NCBI RefSeq assembly: GCF_014926405.1
Contig: NZ_JACXXJ020000005.1
Span: forward strand, 935,001-999,000
Direction: 5' to 3'
Source of the DNA: Agrobacterium vitis
Lineage (GTDB): Bacteria; Pseudomonadota; Alphaproteobacteria; Rhizobiales; Rhizobiaceae
DNA: 64,000 bases
Shown here: positions 44,481 through 53,694 of the stretch, in pieces
Layout of the letters: each line of letters begins with the position of its first letter
Numbering within the stretch: position 1 is the stretch's first letter
Notes under the pieces: generated by a model
What the model saw: only the letters and a program-made list of their open reading frames with translations
Database searches by the model: none
Told to the model about the DNA's origin: nothing
Translations under genes and position numbers: made by a program

Positions 44481-44530
44481 ATGGCCAAAATCACGATAAC
44501 AGCAGCATTCGGGAAATAGCGGGAGCAGAC

Positions 44531-46309
44531 ATGACTGGCACAGACAACAGGATGACCGGCGCAGAAATTGTTTTGAGGGCGCTGAAGGATAATGGGGTCG
44601 AACATATATTCGGCTATCCGGGCGGCTCAGTCCTGCCAATCTATGATGAAATCTTCCAGCAGGACGAGATCCAGCATATCCTCGTGCGTCATGAACAGGG
44701 CGCTGGCCATGCTGCTGAAGGGTATGCCCGCTCGACCGGCAAGGTCGGGGTCATGCTCGTCACCTCAGGTCCTGGCGTCACCAACGCCATTACGCCGCTG
44801 CAGGATGCCTTGATGGACAGCATTCCGCTGGTTTGCCTGTCCGGCCAGGTGCCGACCACGCTGATCGGCTCGGATGCGTTCCAGGAATGCGATACGGTTG
44901 GCATTACCCGCCCCTGCACCAAGCACAATTGGCTGGTCAAGGATGTCAACGATCTGGCCCGCATTATCCACGAAGCCTTCCGTATTGCCAAAACCGGACG
45001 TCCCGGCCCTGTCGTTGTCGATATTCCGAAGGATGTGCAATTTGCCACCGGCACCTATACACCGCCGGAAAACCACACGATCCAGCGCAGCTATCAGCCG
45101 AAAATGCAGGGTGACTCCAGGGCGATCCAGGCGGCTGTCGAGCTGATGGCCAGCGCCCGGCGTCCGGTGATCTATTCGGGTGGTGGTGTTGTCAATTCCG
45201 GGCCGGAAGCCTCCAAGCTGCTGCGTGAACTGGTGAGCCTCACCGATTTTCCGATCACCTCGACCCTGATGGGTCTGGGCAGCTATCCGGCATCGGGCAA
45301 GAACTGGCTGGGCATGCTGGGCATGCACGGCTCCTACGAGGCCAATATGGCCATGCATGATTGCGACGTGATGGTCTGTATCGGCGCACGGTTTGATGAT
45401 CGTATCACCGGTCGTCTCAATGCGTTTTCGCCCAATTCCAAGAAGATCCATATCGATATCGATCCGTCCTCGATCAACAAGACGGTGCGCGTCGATATTC
45501 CGATCACCGGCGACATCGCCCATGTTCTCGAAGACATGGTGCGTCAATGGCGTGCGCTGGCGAAAAAGCCGGATGCGGCCCAGACGGCGGAATGGAAGGC
45601 CAGTGTTGACGGTTGGAAGGCGCGCAAGTCCTTCTCCTATACGCCCTCCAGGGACGTGATCATGCCGCAATACGCCATCGAGAGGTTGTCGGCGCTGAGC
45701 CTTGGCCATGATACCTACATCACCACGGAAGTCGGCCAGCACCAGATGTGGGCCGCCCAGTTTTTCGGTTTCGAACAGCCGAACCACTGGATGACGTCCG
45801 GCGGTCTCGGCACGATGGGCTATGGTTTCCCGGCAGCGATCGGCGTGCAGATCGCCCATCCGGAAAGCCTGGTCATCGACATTGCCGGTGATGCTTCGAT
45901 CCAGATGTGCATCCAGGAAATGTCCTGCGCCGTGCAATATAACGCGCCGGTGAAGATCTTCATTCTCAACAACCAGTATATGGGCATGGTGCGGCAATGG
46001 CAGCAATTGCTGCATGGCAACCGACTGTCCAACTCGTACACCGAAGCCATGCCTGATTTCGTCAAACTAGCGGAAGCCTATGGTGCGGTCGGCATTCGCT
46101 GCGAAAAGCCGGATCAACTGGATGATGCGATCCTGGAGATGATCAACGTGAAGAAACCTGTGATCTTCGACTGCCGGGTGGCGAACCTCGCCAATTGTTT
46201 CCCGATGATCCCATCGGGCAAGGCGCATAACGAAATGCTGTTGCCGGACGAGGCGACGGACGATGCGGTGGCAACTGCCATCGATGCCAAGGGCCGTCAG
46301 CTCGTTTAA
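44531..46309 (+). CDS. ilvI: Acetolactate synthase large subunit
   Basis: Thiamine-diphosphate enzyme for the first common step in valine, leucine and isoleucine synthesis, 592 residues. The N-terminal domain has IFGYPGGSVLPIYDEI and the catalytic Glu in VRHEQGAGHAAEGYAR. The middle FAD domain follows (about 195-330). The C-terminal ThDP motif runs from GDASIQMCIQEM to FILNNQYMGMVRQWQQL. It is expressed with ilvH and controlled by the upstream attenuator. The same gene is named ilvB in some genomes. Confidence 0.96.
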   Translation: MTGTDNRMTGAEIVLRALKDNGVEHIFGYPGGSVLPIYDEIFQQDEIQHILVRHEQGAGHAAEGYARSTGKVGVMLVTSGPGVTNAITPLQDALMDSIPLVCLSGQVPTTLIGSDAFQECDTVGITRPCTKHNWLVKDVNDLARIIHEAFRIAKTGRPGPVVVDIPKDVQFATGTYTPPENHTIQRSYQPKMQGDSRAIQAAVELMASARRPVIYSGGGVVNSGPEASKLLRELVSLTDFPITSTLMGLGSYPASGKNWLGMLGMHGSYEANMAMHDCDVMVCIGARFDDRITGRLNAFSPNSKKIHIDIDPSSINKTVRVDIPITGDIAHVLEDMVRQWRALAKKPDAAQTAEWKASVDGWKARKSFSYTPSRDVIMPQYAIERLSALSLGHDTYITTEVGQHQMWAAQFFGFEQPNHWMTSGGLGTMGYGFPAAIGVQIAHPESLVIDIAGDASIQMCIQEMSCAVQYNAPVKIFILNNQYMGMVRQWQQLLHGNRLSNSYTEAMPDFVKLAEAYGAVGIRCEKPDQLDDAILEMINVKKPVIFDCRVANLANCFPMIPSGKAHNEMLLPDEATDDAVATAIDAKGRQLV

Positions 46310-46330
46310 CACCAGGAGGAGCCAAGAGTT

Positions 46331-46903
46331 ATGAACGCACATCTACAACCGACCGGTTCGGCCTATTTTATCTCCCCGGAAACGGCGGCCGTCGAAAGTC
46401 ATACCCTGTCCGTGCTGGTCGATAACGAGCCGGGCGTTCTCGCCCGTGTCATCGGTCTGTTTTCAGGGCGTGGCTACAATATTGAAAGCCTGACTGTCTC
46501 GGAAACCGAGCATGAGGCGCATCTGTCGCGCATCACCATCGTCACCCGTGGCACGCCACTGGTGCTGGAACAGATCAAGGCGCAACTGGAACGGATCGTG
46601 CCGGTCCACCGGGTGCTGGATTTAACCGTGCGCGCCCGCCAGCTTGGCCAGGAGCGGCCAATCGAGCGGGAAGTGGCGCTGGTCAAGGTGGTGTCCACTG
46701 GCGAAATGCGGGCCGAAACGCTACGGCTGGCCGATGCCTTCCACGCCAAGGTGGTGGATGCCACGGTCGATCACTTCATCTTTGAGCTGACCGGAAAATC
46801 CTCGAAGATCGACCAGTTTGTGTCGATCATGAAGCCGCTGGGGCTGAACGAAGTCTGCCGCACCGGCATCGCCGCCATGAACCGCGGCTCGCAGGGTATG
46901 TGA
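46331..46903 (+). CDS. ilvH: Acetolactate synthase regulatory small subunit
   Basis: A 190-residue regulatory subunit that confers valine feedback. The N-terminal ACT domain LSVLVDNEPGVLARVIGLFS (about 27-46) with GYNIESLTVSETE holds the valine site. The C-terminal ALS_ss_C domain runs from EREVALVKVVSTGEM to the end. AGGAG precedes the ATG, 21 bases after ilvI. Relative to E. coli IlvH it has about 25 extra residues at the N terminus, as in other rhizobia. Confidence 0.95.
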   Translation: MNAHLQPTGSAYFISPETAAVESHTLSVLVDNEPGVLARVIGLFSGRGYNIESLTVSETEHEAHLSRITIVTRGTPLVLEQIKAQLERIVPVHRVLDLTVRARQLGQERPIEREVALVKVVSTGEMRAETLRLADAFHAKVVDATVDHFIFELTGKSSKIDQFVSIMKPLGLNEVCRTGIAAMNRGSQGM

Positions 46904-46933
46904 TTGCTACCCTGTCCCTGCTGAACCATTTGA

Positions 46934-46973
46934 GGGCGTATCCGGCTTCAATCCGGATGCGCCCTTTGTTTTC
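46934..46973 (+). terminator. Rho-independent terminator after ilvH
   Basis: GGGCGTATCCGG-CTTCAAT-CCGGATGCGCCC, a twelve-base stem with one wobble pair, then TTTGTTTT. Confidence 0.88.
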
Positions 46974-47104
46974 CCCAGAGCTGTTCGTTCACGCCTCTTG
47001 ACAAGTAGGCTGCAATACACGGGCTTGTGATTTTCGCTTTACGCCCTGATTTGAACAAAAGTGCTAATGGCGCGTTAACGGCTTACCAAACACGGGAGCC
47101 TGCC

Positions 47105-47419
47105 ATGAAAGCAGCAACAGTCGTAATACTTATCGCATCCTTGTCTCTTCCGGCTGGTCTTGCGGCAAAGGGACTTGTTGAACGCCAAATACCTTCGGCG
47201 TCTTTTGCCAGCGCGTCACCAGTGATTGATTCTCCATTTTCCGAGGTCAAGCTTCCAAAAACCTCTCGTCTTCCCCTTGAGCATGAGCCGTCGCATGATG
47301 AGCAAAGCGCCCTTGGCGACGACGGGTCGAGTGAATGGGCGCTGGATTGCTACGATGCCTATGGTGCGGATGGTGAGGCGGCTAGCCAGGCCAGCCTGCA
47401 GGCCTGTTTGAAGGGTTGA
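47105..47419 (+). CDS. Hypothetical secreted protein, 104 residues
   Basis: A probable exported protein. A signal peptide (hydrophobic core about residues 5-20, ending GLAAKG) precedes an acidic mature part with a Ser/Pro/Glu-rich centre and two cysteines (ALDCYDAYG and LQACLKG at the end) that could form a disulfide. GGGAG precedes the ATG at 47105. The longer frame from 47027 lacks a ribosome site. No family is recognised. Confidence 0.6.
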   Translation: MKAATVVILIASLSLPAGLAAKGLVERQIPSASFASASPVIDSPFSEVKLPKTSRLPLEHEPSHDEQSALGDDGSSEWALDCYDAYGADGEAASQASLQACLKG

Positions 47420-47437
47420 TGCGTATAGTTGTTTCGA

Positions 47438-48283
47438 TCACAGCATTTCCAACGGCTGCTTTCGTTGCGGTGGTGGAAATGCAGCATCGAGCCGCGCCAG
47501 ATCGTCTTCCGTTAGTTCTAGATCGACCGATCCACGGTTTTCTTCGATGCGGGTTGTGGCTGTAGTCTTCGGGATCGGCAACACGTTGTCGCGCTCAAGC
47601 AGGAAAGCAAGCGCCACTTGCGCAGGCGTTGCCTGATTGGCCTTTGCCACATGGATCAGTTCTGGGTGCTTGAGGAGCCGCCCCTGCTCAATCGGCGAAT
47701 ACGCCATAATGGCAAGGCCGCGTTCCTGACACCAAGGAAGAAGATCGTATTCCACGCCACGGCGGCTCAGATTGTAGAGGATCTGGTTGGCTTGGCAGTT
47801 TGCGCCGTTCTCCACGGCAAACAGTTCCTCCATGTCGGCGACATCGAAATTCGAGACGCCCCAGGCTTTGATCTTGCCCTGACGTTTCAATGTCTCAAAC
47901 GCATCGACCGTGTCTGTTAACGGGTGTTCGCCGCGCCAGTGCAGCAGGTAGAGATCGAGGCAGTCGGTGCCGAGCCGTTTGAGGCTCCCTTCGCAAGCGC
48001 TCATCGTGCCCTCTCGGCTGGCGTTCCATGGCGCGACTTTCGAGACCAGGTAGGTTTCGTTGCGCCGTGTTTTCAAGGCTCGCCCGATAATCTGTTCAGT
48101 ACTGCCATCTCCATATTTTTCAGCGGTGTCAATCACTGTCATGCCGAGATCGAGGGCATGATTCACGGCGGCGATTTCGTCTTTTTCCGCGGCCGCATTC
48201 TCACCCATCATCCAGGTGCCTAGGCCAAGAGCTGGCACGATCTGGCCGGAAGGCAGGGAAATCGTGGGAAGGGAATTGTTCAT
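47438..48283 (-). CDS. Aldo/keto reductase
   Basis: NADPH-dependent oxidoreductase with a TIM barrel, 281 residues. The catalytic tetrad is readable: Asp52 and Tyr57 in [11 protein letters not shown], Lys82 in VSKVAP, His115 in [11 protein letters not shown]. The cofactor-binding tail [15 protein letters not shown] is near 237. It is close to the E. coli YtbE/DkgA-type enzymes, which reduce methylglyoxal or 2,5-diketogluconate. The true substrate is unknown. Convergent with the secreted protein at 47105. Confidence 0.9.
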   Translation of the reverse strand: MNNSLPTISLPSGQIVPALGLGTWMMGENAAAEKDEIAAVNHALDLGMTVIDTAEKYGDGSTEQIIGRALKTRRNETYLVSKVAPWNASREGTMSACEGSLKRLGTDCLDLYLLHWRGEHPLTDTVDAFETLKRQGKIKAWGVSNFDVADMEELFAVENGANCQANQILYNLSRRGVEYDLLPWCQERGLAIMAYSPIEQGRLLKHPELIHVAKANQATPAQVALAFLLERDNVLPIPKTTATTRIEENRGSVDLELTEDDLARLDAAFPPPQRKQPLEML

Positions 48284-48916
48284 GCTCTTGCTCCCAAATT
48301 GATTGGTCAGGATAGCAGCGTGGTGGGAACGGGCAAGTTGGAAACGGCTGGTGTGTTCTTGTTGTCGTTTATCTTTTGAGGAAAATCTGTTCCCGATTTA
48401 AAGAGGAAATTATGCAGCAGGGCTGACCGCATCGCTTGCAGCAAAGCCGGTATTTTGCCACGGGATGAAAATTGACGGTGTCTTTAGAGCATTATACAGA
48501 AAATTGGAATCAGCACGATGCTCTAAGTTTCTGTTTACGTATCGGATTTATCCGAAAACCGGTTCCCACTTTTCGGTCCGATGCTCTAGCTGTTATGGAT
48601 TGCCTGGAGGATCTGCTACGGCTGAAATGGTTCAATATGATGATGGCCGTGTTCTTGGCTTTGAGCCTTTGGCCTCTGTTGCGATAAGGCTTTATGCCGG
48701 TCGCAGGACTCTTCTGTGGGGTGCCCGTTCTGAAATATCAATATTTTCCTTGGGTGTGTTCTTTTCGAATGGCAACTATTGATTGTTTATTCTGTTTGTT
48801 GTATACAGTGATTGTGCGCAAGGTGTTGCTTTGATCGTCTAGGGTCTGGCACAATTTGTTATTGCACAGCGCGCAGGTGGGGCGTCGCGGTTATCAATCA
48901 TTAACGCGAGAGTTCC
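48284..48916. repeat. Long intergenic region with two repeat remnants
   Basis: 633 bases without a convincing gene. Bases 48388-48419 match part of the RIME-like repeat (TTTAAAGAGGAAATTATGCAGCAG without the terminal palindrome). Bases 48486-48588 are an AGAGCAT...GATGCTCT repeat in two tandem units, the second with TCGGATTTATCCGA and CCGGTTCCCACTTTTCGG. ORFs across these repeats are artefacts. Bases 48780-48910 are AT-rich and should carry the promoter of the next gene. Confidence 0.55.
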
Positions 48917-49477
48917 ATGCAAAATTCACAAAACCGCACGAGCCAGAGTGCTCTTTCGGCGACGCCGTCGTCCGATAAAATATCGTATCATAAAAGCCTC
49001 TTGGCGTTCGAGAGCAATTTGATCGATAAGCTTTCCTACATTGATGGGTCATTTACGGTCGCGGCCAGCCAGCCCTTCCTCACGCCAGCGGTGGACCGTG
49101 CAGAAAATGTCTGGATGATTACTTTTGATTGTGATGGCCGGTTAGATCCGCAATTGGCAATTGAATTCACCAATCTTTGTGGCGGCGCGGACCGCATGTG
49201 CACCATCGATGGCGATAAACTGACGCCCGATACACTGAATTTTTATGCCAAGATTGATCTGACGGTAAATTTAAACGATGACAAAAGGGATGTCAGCCTT
49301 TTTGTCGGGCAGGGTGCCAATAAGTTCGGACCGGTCTGGTGGCTCGGAGGTCTTCCTCTTGCCAATGCCAATGCCACGATCTTGCTCCCATTTGTGAACC
49401 AGGCAGAAGCGGTGGTGCAGGTCTTGCAGGTCACAAATCGTGATGGCGATCTCTTCCAGTTAACGCCCTGGCTCTAA
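48917..49477 (+). CDS. Stand-alone copy of the phospholipase-associated domain
   Basis: A 186-residue protein with no signal peptide or membrane segment. Residues 65-175 align with residues 41-157 of the neighbouring phospholipase-like protein: VWMITFDCDGRLDP against VWTVTVDDDGIVDP, DVSLFVGQGANKFGPVWWLG against the other's DIWVGQG...WWIG, then PLAN and VVQVLQV. The first 60 residues are polar and unlike the neighbour. The domain looks beta-rich with conserved Trp and Asp and is not one I recognise. It could be a binding module, a partner or an immunity-type protein. Confidence 0.7.
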   Translation: MQNSQNRTSQSALSATPSSDKISYHKSLLAFESNLIDKLSYIDGSFTVAASQPFLTPAVDRAENVWMITFDCDGRLDPQLAIEFTNLCGGADRMCTIDGDKLTPDTLNFYAKIDLTVNLNDDKRDVSLFVGQGANKFGPVWWLGGLPLANANATILLPFVNQAEAVVQVLQVTNRDGDLFQLTPWL

Positions 49478-49657
49478 AGCTTCTGTGCCCGGTGTTTGCG
49501 TTTCGCTCAGCACCGCGCTGAAAAGCCGATAGAGCTTCCCTCCCTCAACTTGCTAATGCCGCTGGTTCCCAGTTGCTGTCGCCGCCACCTGTGGTGTGGC
49601 TGGTGGGTACGCTGTTGCCAATGGGCAGGCAATTTCCATTTCTACAGGATTTAGAAG

Positions 49658-51157
49658 ATGAGCAGCCTTTATTTTACATGCCCGGCTATCCGGACAATTA
49701 CCTATACGCCCGGCTCGTTTAACACGGTCAATGGCGTCACAAATGCGGTGGTTCCGCAGATCGGCCACACTAATGATGTCTGGACCGTGACGGTCGACGA
49801 CGATGGGATCGTCGATCCCGCCGACGATCACGTGGTCAACCTGTTCAAACAAAACACTGGTGGGTCGGGCCATATTATTGGCGATGTATCGACCGTAGGA
49901 CCACTTCCCCAAACGCTGAAATTCGCGTTTCAGCTCACTATTCAACTCGCTGTTGGTGTTGAAAACTTTGATCTCGATATCTGGGTCGGTCAAGGGGATA
50001 CGAATGGAGATGATTTATGGTGGATTGGCAGCCCCTCTCTTGCCGCTCAACCTCATTCTTTGAACCTTGCTTATGTTCCTGTTTTTGATGCAACCAATCA
50101 ATTGGTGCAGGTTTTCAACCTGGGTAGCCTGCTGGTCTCTCATTTTCTGTTCGTAGGTCAGCTTGTCGTGGCCCAGGATTCCCCCGATCAACCAAACTGG
50201 CTGGGTGGGCTTCCTGACAATCTTTTTCTGGACCAGATCAACCTGCCTGGAACGCATGACAGTGCTGCGATCAATTCGAATATTTTACCGCTGTATCCTC
50301 GCCCCACTGTCATTGTTTATGCTTGCCATTATACCACTTTAACCGCGCAGATGACGAGCGGTGTTCGGCTGTTTGATATCCGCATCAGCGTGCATGAGTC
50401 GAACGGTGCCTTTACATTCGTGACATGCCACGGCGCGATTGGCAGCAGCCGCGGCTTTAATGAGTTTCAAACACTGCCGTCCGCTCTTGATGAGTTCCAT
50501 GCATTTTTGGCCCAGAACCCAACAGAGTTTTTAGCTATATCGCTGAAAGTTGATGCGTGGAACACCGTATCACCCGCGCAGCAACCTGCCGCACTCAATG
50601 CTTTGGCAGCACTGCTTCATCAATACCCCGTTCTTGCACAGGAGGCGATGCCAACACTCGAGGAGACAAGAGGCCTCATGTATTTGCTGAACCGTATCAA
50701 TGATGAACTGCGGTTTGGTGCGCCGATCAGTTGGGTCGATAATACAGCCGGGCAGCTTTGTGAGCCTACGACTGGGCGGGATTTCGAACTCTATGTTCAG
50801 GATCAATTCAAGGGGTTGCCGACTTTCGGTGCAACAGAAGAGAAGTTTCGAGTCTGGACCGCTGCACTCCCCAATATCAATCCTCCGGTCGTTGATAATA
50901 ATAGAAGACGCCTGTTGTTGAACTATGCCAGTGCAACGTATTTCGGCGTCACGGGCATTTACATAATGCAGGACGTGCTAAACTTTTTGGGGGATGCCAC
51001 CTTGGCACCCGATAATATGCGCCTGGGATGGTCATTGTTCGACTATGAAGAGACGGCTTATCCGCTCAGCACAGGCGGTAGAGCGAATGTGGTACAGTTA
51101 TTCATAGCATCCAACGCTCACTATTGGAATTATCCGCGTCCGTTCCGTGCTGGCTGA
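49658..51157 (+). CDS. Phosphatidylinositol-specific phospholipase C-like protein
   Basis: A 499-residue protein. Residues 41-157 form the unknown domain shared with the gene upstream, and residues 180-480 resemble bacterial PI-PLC X domains. The catalytic pair is His200 in LPGTHDSA and His258 in VTCHGAIG. Asp201 and Arg242 (LFDIRI) complete the site, and PTEFLAISLKV is the next strand. Such enzymes cleave phosphatidylinositol or related lipids or glycolipid anchors. There is no signal peptide, so if it acts outside the cell it needs a non-Sec route. Both genes seem lower in GC than the core genes, which suggests acquisition. Confidence 0.82.
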   Translation: MSSLYFTCPAIRTITYTPGSFNTVNGVTNAVVPQIGHTNDVWTVTVDDDGIVDPADDHVVNLFKQNTGGSGHIIGDVSTVGPLPQTLKFAFQLTIQLAVGVENFDLDIWVGQGDTNGDDLWWIGSPSLAAQPHSLNLAYVPVFDATNQLVQVFNLGSLLVSHFLFVGQLVVAQDSPDQPNWLGGLPDNLFLDQINLPGTHDSAAINSNILPLYPRPTVIVYACHYTTLTAQMTSGVRLFDIRISVHESNGAFTFVTCHGAIGSSRGFNEFQTLPSALDEFHAFLAQNPTEFLAISLKVDAWNTVSPAQQPAALNALAALLHQYPVLAQEAMPTLEETRGLMYLLNRINDELRFGAPISWVDNTAGQLCEPTTGRDFELYVQDQFKGLPTFGATEEKFRVWTAALPNINPPVVDNNRRRLLLNYASATYFGVTGIYIMQDVLNFLGDATLAPDNMRLGWSLFDYEETAYPLSTGGRANVVQLFIASNAHYWNYPRPFRAG

Positions 51158-51183
51158 TGTCGTAGGCGTTCTTCAAGCAAACT

Positions 51184-51210
51184 GTCCTGCGCCTGCGAAG
51201 GGCGCAGGAC
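51184..51210. terminator. Inverted repeat after the phospholipase gene
   Basis: GTCCTGCGCC and GGCGCAGGAC form a perfect ten-base stem around seven bases, 27 bases past the stop. There is no T tract, so termination would be weak. Confidence 0.5.
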
Positions 51211-51274
51211 ACCTGCCACGGGGGTGCCTATTCTCTTCTTGCATTTCGTCTGCGAATCCGCGCATTTCCTCACT

Positions 51275-52405
51275 ATGGAATTTGCACCTCAACAAGATGA
51301 AGCTCTCAAGGCCGTTGCCAAATGGCTGAAGGAGGGGAAAACCCCGGTTTTCCGTCTGTTCGGCTATGCCGGAACCGGCAAGACCACGCTTGCCCGGCAC
51401 TTTGCCGAGAATGTCGATGGCGATGTATTGTTTGCGGCCTTTACCGGCAAGGCGGCGCAAGTGTTGCGTTCGCGCGGTGCGACCACGGCGCGCACCATTC
51501 ATTCGCTGATCTACCGTCCGCGTGGCGAAGAGGAAGTGTCGGACGAGGAAACCGGCAAGACCTCGATGACGCCTATGTTTTCCGTCAACCGGCAAAGCCC
51601 GGTGGCCAAGGCCGCCCTGATCGTCATCGACGAGTGCTCAATGGTCGATGAGCAGCTTGGCCGCGACCTGATGAGCTTTGGCACGCCGATTCTGGTTCTT
51701 GGCGATCCCGGCCAGTTGCCGCCGGTGACGGGCGGTGGTTTTTTTACCGAACAGGCGCCGGACTACCTGCTGACGGATATTCATCGCCAGGCGCGAGACA
51801 ATCCGATCATCCAGCTTGCCATGCAGATCCGCGAAGGCAAGGAAATCATGCATGGTGATTACGGCAGCACAGCGCGGGTGATTTCCAAGAATGAGGTAAC
51901 GCAGGATCTGGTGCTGAATTGCGATCAGGTTCTGGTCGGCACCAACAAGACCCGGCGACGCTACAACAAGCGGCTGCGCGAATTGAAGGGCTTTACCGCC
52001 GATTACCCGCAATCCGGCGACAAACTGGTATGCCTGCGCAATGATCAGGTCAAGGGTCTGCTGAACGGCTCGCTCTGGCAGGTGATGACCTCGTCGCGGG
52101 AGACGGTGAAACCGGGTATGAACCTGCTGATCAAGCCGGAAGATGACGACATGGATCGCGGTGCTGCCAAGATCAAGCTGCTGAAAGCGGCCTTCGAAGA
52201 CGTCGAGACTGAAATTCCCTGGACGACGCGCAAGCGCTATGACGAGTTTGATTATGGCTATGCGCTGACGGTGCATAAGGCCCAGGGCTCGCAGTGGAAT
52301 AATGTCGTGCTGTTTGATGAAAGCTGGGCGTTTCGTGATACGCGCGAGCGCTGGCTCTACACCGCCGTGACCCGTGCGGCAGAGACGCTGACCATAGTCC
52401 GGTAA
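51275..52405 (+). CDS. RecD-like ATP-dependent helicase/AAA ATPase
   Basis: A 376-residue superfamily 1B helicase-like protein. Walker A is LFGYAGTGKTTLARHF (about 28-43), Walker B VIDECSMVDEQL with the following GDPGQLPPV, and the C-terminal UvrD_C_2 motif GYALTVHKAQGSQWNNVVLF ends in WLYTAVTRAAETLTIV. It is much shorter than RecD and lacks RecB/RecC partners nearby. Similar single proteins are common in rhizobia and phages. The start at 51275 drops a 17-residue extension that has no relatives. Confidence 0.85.
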   Translation: MEFAPQQDEALKAVAKWLKEGKTPVFRLFGYAGTGKTTLARHFAENVDGDVLFAAFTGKAAQVLRSRGATTARTIHSLIYRPRGEEEVSDEETGKTSMTPMFSVNRQSPVAKAALIVIDECSMVDEQLGRDLMSFGTPILVLGDPGQLPPVTGGGFFTEQAPDYLLTDIHRQARDNPIIQLAMQIREGKEIMHGDYGSTARVISKNEVTQDLVLNCDQVLVGTNKTRRRYNKRLRELKGFTADYPQSGDKLVCLRNDQVKGLLNGSLWQVMTSSRETVKPGMNLLIKPEDDDMDRGAAKIKLLKAAFEDVETEIPWTTRKRYDEFDYGYALTVHKAQGSQWNNVVLFDESWAFRDTRERWLYTAVTRAAETLTIVR

Positions 52406-52437
52406 TGGGGGGGCGGTAAGGGGACTGGTCGGCTTTG

Positions 52438-53130
52438 CTAATTGGCGACGATGCCCAGCAGAACCGCTTTTGCTACCGCCTGGAATCGATTTGTCGCCTG
52501 GACCTTGCGCATGATGCTGGCTTCCAGCGCAATCACGGCTTCGAAAGTCATTTGCATGGTTCGTGCCACCCGCACCTGGGTATAGCCTTCCGCCATCAGC
52601 GACAGGCAATGATGCTCCAGTTCGGTCAGATCTATGCCATGGCGCAATATTGGCATTTCTGTTTCGCCCTGATCTTCTTCGCGGGTGAGAAGGTTGTTGA
52701 TCTGCTCGATCTGGCGAAACATCATCGATTGCGATGCAATCAATTCTCGTTTCCGGGCCTCCAGCGCTGTGTTGAGAAGCTCATTGGCTTGTGCCTGAGT
52801 GATTGTGCCGCTCAGTTCGGCAAACAGATCCTGAATGGCGGCTATCGGCATGCCGATCTCCCGGCAGGTGTTGATCAGCGCCATGCGGATAATGTCACGA
52901 TGGTAATAGACCCGCATCAACCCCATGCGACTTGATGAGAGGAGATTCTTTTCCTCATAGAAATGCAGGGTTCTGTGGGTGACGCCAAACAGATTGGCCA
53001 TTTCGGAAATTGCCACCGGCTCCGGTGGTAGATCTTCGGGCAAAGGCAGATCCGGCATCATGGCAAGACCTGCTTTCAGGATGGGAGTGATGGATTCTGT
53101 AACGTCAAGAAATTCGGGTTGGCCTGCCAT
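52438..53130 (-). CDS. MerR-type regulator with C-terminal LuxR-type helix-turn-helix
   Basis: A 230-residue regulator with two DNA-binding regions. Residues 39-108 are a MerR-type winged helix (AISEMANLFGVTHRTLHFYEE, then YYHRDIIRMALI). A coiled-coil dimer helix runs to about 155. Residues 165-228 look like a LuxR/GerE helix-turn-helix (GIDLTELEHHCLSLMAEGYT, then ARTMQMTFEAVIALEASIMR). There is no effector domain and no cysteine pair as in metal MerRs. AAGGGGGA precedes the ATG at 53130, which decides against the start at 53175. The target is unknown. Confidence 0.8.
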   Translation of the reverse strand: MAGQPEFLDVTESITPILKAGLAMMPDLPLPEDLPPEPVAISEMANLFGVTHRTLHFYEEKNLLSSSRMGLMRVYYHRDIIRMALINTCREIGMPIAAIQDLFAELSGTITQAQANELLNTALEARKRELIASQSMMFRQIEQINNLLTREEDQGETEMPILRHGIDLTELEHHCLSLMAEGYTQVRVARTMQMTFEAVIALEASIMRKVQATNRFQAVAKAVLLGIVAN

Positions 53131-53694
53131 GCGATAAGTCCCCCTTGTCCCGATAATATCGGGAAATATTTTCAATTCGTTCCAATATCGTTCGCGGTTG
53201 ATCTATCCAATGGTTGCAGTGTTCTGTGATGCTACCCTGGAGAGGTGGTTGCCTGATGCTCGAAACCTGGAAATACTTGAAGCCCCCGCCGAAGAATTTC
53301 CAAAACGTGATGATGTCCGATCTAAAGATACTCGATCTAAACTCTTGTTTGCAAAGATATCATCAGTTTTACTAAAATTCAAACCCATGGTTTTTAGGGC
53401 TTCGGATGGTTTCTTCGACGTAATTTTTCGGACATAAAGATTCGAACACGCTTTCACGCTTGCCAGTGCTGTTCGCCCTGGATGGATTTACGGTTCGGTT
53501 GGCCCAAAACAGGCGTCAGCAAAGCAAGTCCCCATTCTGTCCGACAATTTCTGGCGACCGATCATCAATTTCCATCGATTTATTGCATAATCTCGTTGGT
53601 CTTTTCAGCGTCAAGGTTTTACAGAAGTGGATGGACGGCGATGACCGTCTGGGTGCGGACTTTGAGCGCCGCAGCAAGAAAACGGGTTTCGCCA
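53131..53694. other. Intergenic region between regulator and pdxJ
   Basis: About 560 bases, less GC-rich than flanking genes. Two overlapping antisense ORFs of about 80 codons (53198-53437 plus, 53203-53457 minus) have no ribosome site or family features. The frame of pdxJ is open back to 53482 without resemblance to PdxJ. The region likely carries divergent promoters. I see no clear RNA gene. Confidence 0.45.

Noticed and set aside
48465..48782. ORFs of 105 and 71 codons between the aldo/keto reductase and phospholipase loci
   Set aside because: They run through AGAGCAT repeats and lack ribosome sites or family features.
53198..53457. Two overlapping antisense ORFs of about 80 codons upstream of pdxJ
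   Set aside because: Neither has a ribosome site, domain or coding bias that would favour one strand.
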